Positions 5,050 through 7,513 of a stretch of 7,513 nucleotides of DNA are shown here, in pieces. The position numbers and the translations under genes are program-made. Within the stretch, counting starts at the first letter, position 1. Every line of letters begins with the position of its first letter. Source of the stretch: Parcubacteria group bacterium GW2011_GWA2_47_7. GTDB lineage: Bacteria; Patescibacteriota; Minisyncoccia; Phycocordibacterales; UBA6899. The notes beneath the pieces are model-generated. The model did not search any database. It was given only the letters and a program-made list of their open reading frames with translations, and was not told the DNA's origin. The stretch covers positions 1 through 7,513 of the forward strand of contig LCOM01000061.1 of the NCBI GenBank assembly GCA_000999395.1. The letters run 5' to 3'.

Positions 5050-5206
5050 AGAAGAGGAGCTTGAGATGCCCACTGATCACTGCATTCCTTTTGTTGCATG
5101 CGCGAAGTGCGGAGAAATGATAGAGGCTAAAACAGAGAGTGGTAAGTGTTGCGTTTTTTGTTTATACGGAAACGCACCTTGTCCGCTCCCTGCGCATCAT
5201 CCATGA
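5012..5206 (+). CDS. GDCCVxC-type small Cys-rich protein
   Basis: The protein has 64 residues and starts MTKGTIRCPHCYEEEE. It shows two zinc-ribbon-like pairs, RCPHC (C8, C11 or so) and CAKCG, around MPTDHC, and then SGKCCVFCLYGNAPCPLP. This is the layout of the 'GDCCVxC domain-containing (seleno)protein' family, whose members read MPTD.C, then C..CG, then GDCCVFCSYG..PCPP. Here Asp is replaced by Lys (GKCCVFC), and all Cys are TGT/TGC, with no in-frame UGA. The role in the family is unknown; metal or thiol redox chemistry is plausible. A slightly longer start at 5000 is possible and GTG 4922 is unlikely; the family's N-termini favour 5012. It overlaps the 4537 gene upstream and the YbaK-like gene (ATGA, 5203-5206) downstream. 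Confidence 0.72.
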   Translation: MTKGTIRCPHCYEEEELEMPTDHCIPFVACAKCGEMIEAKTESGKCCVFCLYGNAPCPLPAHHP

Positions 5207-5720
5207 CTGAATTCATTCATCCGGTCGCCGAGAAGATTGAAACAACACTCAGGGAGAAGGAAGTGTGGTATGAGCGCTTTTTGCATGAGCCGGTACGGAC
5301 GAGCGAGGAGGCAGCGATGGTGAGACCTGAGTATGCACAACACCAAGGTTCAAAATCACTCATCGTATATGTGCGGACAATCGCGGCTGACGCTGCCTGT
5401 GATAAGCGCTTCGTCATGCTTGTAATACCAGGAGATATGCAGTTCGACAAAAAGAAATAAAAAAAGAACTCGGCTTTGATGACCTTCGCTTCGCGACTGA
5501 GGCAGAAATGGATAAAATCACCGACGGGGTGCTCTCTGGTGGCATCCCGCCATTCGGGAATCTCTTTGGGCTTCCCGTGTTCGCTGATGCGTCCATGTTT
5601 GAAAATGAAAAGATCATCTTCAATGCAGGTGACCAAAGGGTTTCTATCGGAATAAAATCTGCAGATTATCGCACACTCGTGAATCCGACAATCGCGGACA
5701 TTGCCGTAATAAAAAAGTGA
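5203..5720 (+). pseudogene. YbaK/EbsC-type aminoacyl-tRNA deacylase-like gene, split by a -1 frameshift
   Basis: YbaK/EbsC/ProX-type proteins hydrolyse mischarged aminoacyl-tRNAs in trans. Frame 1 (5203-5460, 85 residues) gives VWYERFLHEPVRTSEEAA, GSKSLIVYVR (K51 fits the conserved catalytic lysine) and FVMLVIPGDMQFDKK, then stops at TAA 5458. A -1 shift in the A5 run (5449-5453) continues without a gap as EIKKELGFDDLRFATEAEM…, then GGIPPFGNLFGLPVF and FNAGDQRVSIGIKSADYRTLVNP, ending at TGA 5720. The joined length is about 172 residues, a full-size family member. It is translationally coupled to the GDCCVxC gene through ATGA. It may be a true pseudogene, a one-A assembly error, or programmed frameshifting: C-AAA-AAG with AGGAG 13 bases upstream (5430-5434). 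Confidence 0.85.
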
Positions 5721-5750
5721 GGCATCTGACTGTTGTGAATCACCGCCTTT

Positions 5751-5777
5751 CGGATGGCTCCCATCTCGGGAATTTTT
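5751..5777 (+). terminator. Weak terminator-like hairpin after the YbaK-like gene
   Basis: GATGG (5753-5757) pairs with CCATC (5761-5765) around CTC, extended by a CG/CG step, and is followed by GGGAATTTTT. The stem is short and the T-run interrupted, so the call is tentative. Confidence 0.35.
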
Positions 5778-5778
5778 G

Positions 5779-5827
5779 ATTTCCCCTTTTCATGTCAAGA
5801 CTTAGTCTTGACATGAAAAGGGGAAAT
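5779..5827. repeat. 23-bp perfect inverted repeat with TTA loop
   Basis: The arms 5779-5801 and 5805-5827 are exact reverse complements; each right arm half reads GTCTTGACATGAAAAGGGG. Only TTA (5802-5804) separates them. No T-run follows on the + strand. On the - strand the next bases are TCAAAAATT, so it is not a standard terminator either way. Each arm contains TTGACA reading outwards. No flanking target duplication or transposase was seen. Confidence 0.9.
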
Positions 5828-5996
5828 ATGGCTAGAAATATGAAGTCACGTGACGGCACGTGAGGATGGCATGGGTGCATAAGGATGTGGTCAGCGACCT
5901 CGGTTTGTCAGTACTCATCCTTGGTATCTGGAGGTTTGCAAAGCTTGCCAGATTGGTGAAGCACGATACAAAGACTGAAGAGTACTTCGGGCTGTT

Positions 5997-6024
5997 TTGT
6001 TCGGGGTATATTTGGTATTATAGA
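5997..6024 (+). promoter_or_regulatory. Probable promoter of vWA gene, leaderless
   Basis: TTGTTC (5997-6002, 4/6 to TTGACA) is followed after 16 bases by TATAGA (6019-6024, within TATTATAGAAT). The ATG at 6030 lies six bases after the -10 hexamer, about where transcription should start. No SD exists, so a leaderless mRNA is likely. Confidence 0.5.
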
Positions 6025-6029
6025 ATCCT

Positions 6030-7403
6030 ATGTGGGCAGCACGACGTCGAACCATTATTTTATCTACTATCCTTGCAGCGTTTGCCCTCCTCGTTGTTTT
6101 GCCGTACTGGTTCTTGCATCGCGTCGCTCCGAGTTGTGATGATGGAAAAAGAAACCAGGATGAACTCGGTATCGACTGTGGTGGAGCGTGTGCACTCATC
6201 TGCCCCGGTCGTGCAAAAGATATTACCATTTTGTGGTCCAAGGTATTCCCAGTGCGTATCGGTGTATATGACGTCGTCGCGTATATCGAGAATCCTAATT
6301 TTGATATGTCCGCACCATCGCTCCCGTATGTGGTAAAACTTTTTGACGCCTCCGGATCTATCATCGCGGAAGAGTCGGGGGTGACCTATGCATTACCGAG
6401 CGAACGTTTTGTTATTTTTCGCGGACATGTACTGACTGGTGATAAGGTGGCGGTGCGTGGTGGTGTAGAAATTTCGAACGATTACCGTTGGTACACCGCA
6501 GTAAAGGAAGAGAGTCATTTCGTCGTGGATGAGAAGGTGCTTGTAGGTGCAGACCGTCAGCCAAAACTCACCGCATTACTTCGTAATGATAGCCCAAAAC
6601 TCTATCGTGATATTGATGTATCGGCGATCATCTACGATTCGACCGGTGCTCCGATTGGTGTTTCCTCCACCCGTGTTGAAAAATTGGAAAAAGACGGAGT
6701 TCAAAAACTCATCTTTACCTGGCCATTACCGTTTAATTATGTATCTGAAACGGAACAATGCGATGTCCCCGCAGACGTTATTCTTTCCGTTGACCGATCC
6801 GGTTCAATGGTGGATGTCGGCAAGCTTGATGCCGCGAAGAAGGCGGCATCGCAGTTCGTTGACCGGTTATCACCAGTAGATCAGGTTGGCTATCTTTCTT
6901 TCGCGACGGAAGCATCCAGACCTATTGATCAACCGCTGACTGCCGAAAAAGAACGTGCTAAGAACGCGATTGCAAAAACAAACATCCTTCAGACTGGCGG
7001 ATTGCAATTTACGAATATTGCCGATGGCCTTCAGAGTGCTATCAACGAACTTGCCTCGTATCGGCACAGCGAGGATGCGCGACCGGTTATTGTACTGCTT
7101 ACCGACGGTATCGCAACGAGACCGGAAGACCCGAGTGATGTGACGAATAAGAATTTTCCATCGGAATATGCGAAGCGGATTGCTGATGATGCGCGCATAC
7201 AGAAGATTGGAGTGTATACGATCGGGCTAGGGAACGATGTGGACTCGTCGTTTCTCGAGAGTATTGCGACTGCACCAGAATATTATTACAAGTCTGCGTC
7301 GGTGGCGGAGCTCGGCGAGATTTACCAACAGATCGCCTCATCGATCTGTCGAAAAGGTCCGTCAATCATCGAGATTATTCCACGGGTAACAGGAGCGCAG
7401 TAA
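6030..7403 (+). CDS. Membrane-anchored von Willebrand factor A domain protein
   Basis: This is a 457-residue surface protein. Residues 5-7 are Arg, and 9-29 form one transmembrane or signal-anchor helix with the body outside. CDDGKRNQDELGIDCGG (36-52) followed by CALIC is a Cys-rich motif common at the start of exported CPR proteins (family knowledge, recalled). Residues 63-235 are beta-rich (Ig-like in look). The vWA domain is about 247-440, with a complete MIDAS: DRSGS (255-259), T328 in GLQFTNI and D359 in VIVLLTDG. GVYTIGLGNDVD (394-405) and the end helix ELGEIYQQIASSIC complete the fold. vWA domains with MIDAS bind divalent metal and a protein ligand; the partner is unknown. It is transcribed alone or with the rodA-like gene 35 bases downstream. 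Confidence 0.88.
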   Translation: MWAARRRTIILSTILAAFALLVVLPYWFLHRVAPSCDDGKRNQDELGIDCGGACALICPGRAKDITILWSKVFPVRIGVYDVVAYIENPNFDMSAPSLPYVVKLFDASGSIIAEESGVTYALPSERFVIFRGHVLTGDKVAVRGGVEISNDYRWYTAVKEESHFVVDEKVLVGADRQPKLTALLRNDSPKLYRDIDVSAIIYDSTGAPIGVSSTRVEKLEKDGVQKLIFTWPLPFNYVSETEQCDVPADVILSVDRSGSMVDVGKLDAAKKAASQFVDRLSPVDQVGYLSFATEASRPIDQPLTAEKERAKNAIAKTNILQTGGLQFTNIADGLQSAINELASYRHSEDARPVIVLLTDGIATRPEDPSDVTNKNFPSEYAKRIADDARIQKIGVYTIGLGNDVDSSFLESIATAPEYYYKSASVAELGEIYQQIASSICRKGPSIIEIIPRVTGAQ

Positions 7404-7438
7404 TCTGTCATTCATGGATAGTTTTTTTGTTTATCATT

Positions 7439-7513
7439 ATGCTTGGTAGATTTCGTCATGTTGATTGGGTATTACTTCTTGCAACCTTGCCTATCATGGG
7501 GGCCGGACTTGTT
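7439..7513 (+). CDS. rodA: RodA/FtsW-type cell-shape protein, N-terminal fragment
   Basis: Twenty-five codons are visible before the window ends. They start MLGRFRHVDWVLLLATLPIM and then GAGLV. A short basic start, the (I/V)DW turn and an immediate hydrophobic helix ending in a Gly-rich segment is the standard N-terminus of RodA (SEDS peptidoglycan polymerase; FtsW is the alternative). The ATG at 7439 is the first start in this frame with the expected register. No SD is seen; TATCAT at 7432-7437, directly before the ATG, might be a -10. Only the first membrane segment is visible, so the assignment rests on a short match. Confidence 0.65.
   Translation, partial: MLGRFRHVDWVLLLATLPIMGAGLV

Larger units (their letters stand above)
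5721..6029. other. Intergenic region with hairpins, no gene seen
   Basis: These 309 bases hold a weak terminator-like hairpin (5751-5777), a 23-bp perfect inverted repeat (5779-5827), TCACGTG/CACGTGA at 5846-5863, and ATCTGG/CCAGAT at 5926-5953. The promoter of the vWA gene lies at the right end. Open frames crossing the right end in other phases lack family features and are taken as chance. Confidence 0.6.

Noticed and set aside
5140..5160. Selenocysteine in the GDCCVxC motif
   Set aside because: The motif is encoded by TGT/TGC codons; no in-frame UGA occurs before the stop.
5860..6364. Two overlapping ORFs (158 and 149 codons) near the vWA start
   Set aside because: They are in shadow frames of the vWA gene, which has a clear signal anchor and domain; neither shows family motifs.

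Overview
The window looks like a piece of a small bacterial genome, most likely a Candidate Phyla Radiation (Patescibacteria, Parcubacteria-like) organism. The pointers are the Ttd14/NadR-like P-loop proteins, a membrane-anchored von Willebrand A protein with a Cys-rich C(x)nDCGG motif, a small GDCCVxC-type protein, few Shine-Dalgarno sites, and a rodA-like gene. This placement is inference from gene content, not a phylogeny. UGA is used as a stop (the GDCCVxC gene and the YbaK-like gene both end in TGA), so the UGA=Gly code of Gracilibacteria/Absconditabacteria does not apply.

Left third (1-1360, + strand): the 3' end of a 23S rRNA, a long and strongly folded 23S-5S spacer, the 5S rRNA and a terminator. 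Three tRNA-type genes follow, each set separated by terminators. The first (882-954) has a Pro-like acceptor but only a 6-nt anticodon loop. The second (1098-1195) is tRNA-Gly-like in its acceptor, D and T arms, but its anticodon arm ends in a GAAA tetraloop, so it has no anticodon, and a 12-bp hairpin is inserted before the T arm. The third is an ordinary tRNA-Cys(GCA).

Middle (1453-4408): nrdR (- strand) is divergent from a P-loop kinase-like/CYTH fusion. A small unrecognised gene that seems split by a frameshift follows, then a second P-loop protein paralogous to the first but without CYTH. Two pairs of NrdR-box-like sites, one pair between nrdR and the fusion gene and one before the small gene, both have exactly 43 bp between centres. 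This suggests that nrdR, the AAA-CYTH gene and the small gene form one regulon, and it would link these P-loop proteins to nucleotide metabolism.

Right part (4537-7513, + strand): a membrane-anchored protein that begins like a cupredoxin but lacks its copper-ligand C-terminus, overlapping a GDCCVxC-type small Cys-rich protein. That gene shares an ATGA stop/start with a YbaK/EbsC-type aminoacyl-tRNA deacylase-like gene split by a -1 shift at an A-run. After a 309-base gap with a 23-bp perfect inverted repeat come a surface-anchored vWA protein and the first codons of a RodA/FtsW-type gene. Several anomalies sit in A-runs or are single-base length changes, so assembly error has to be kept in mind for them.
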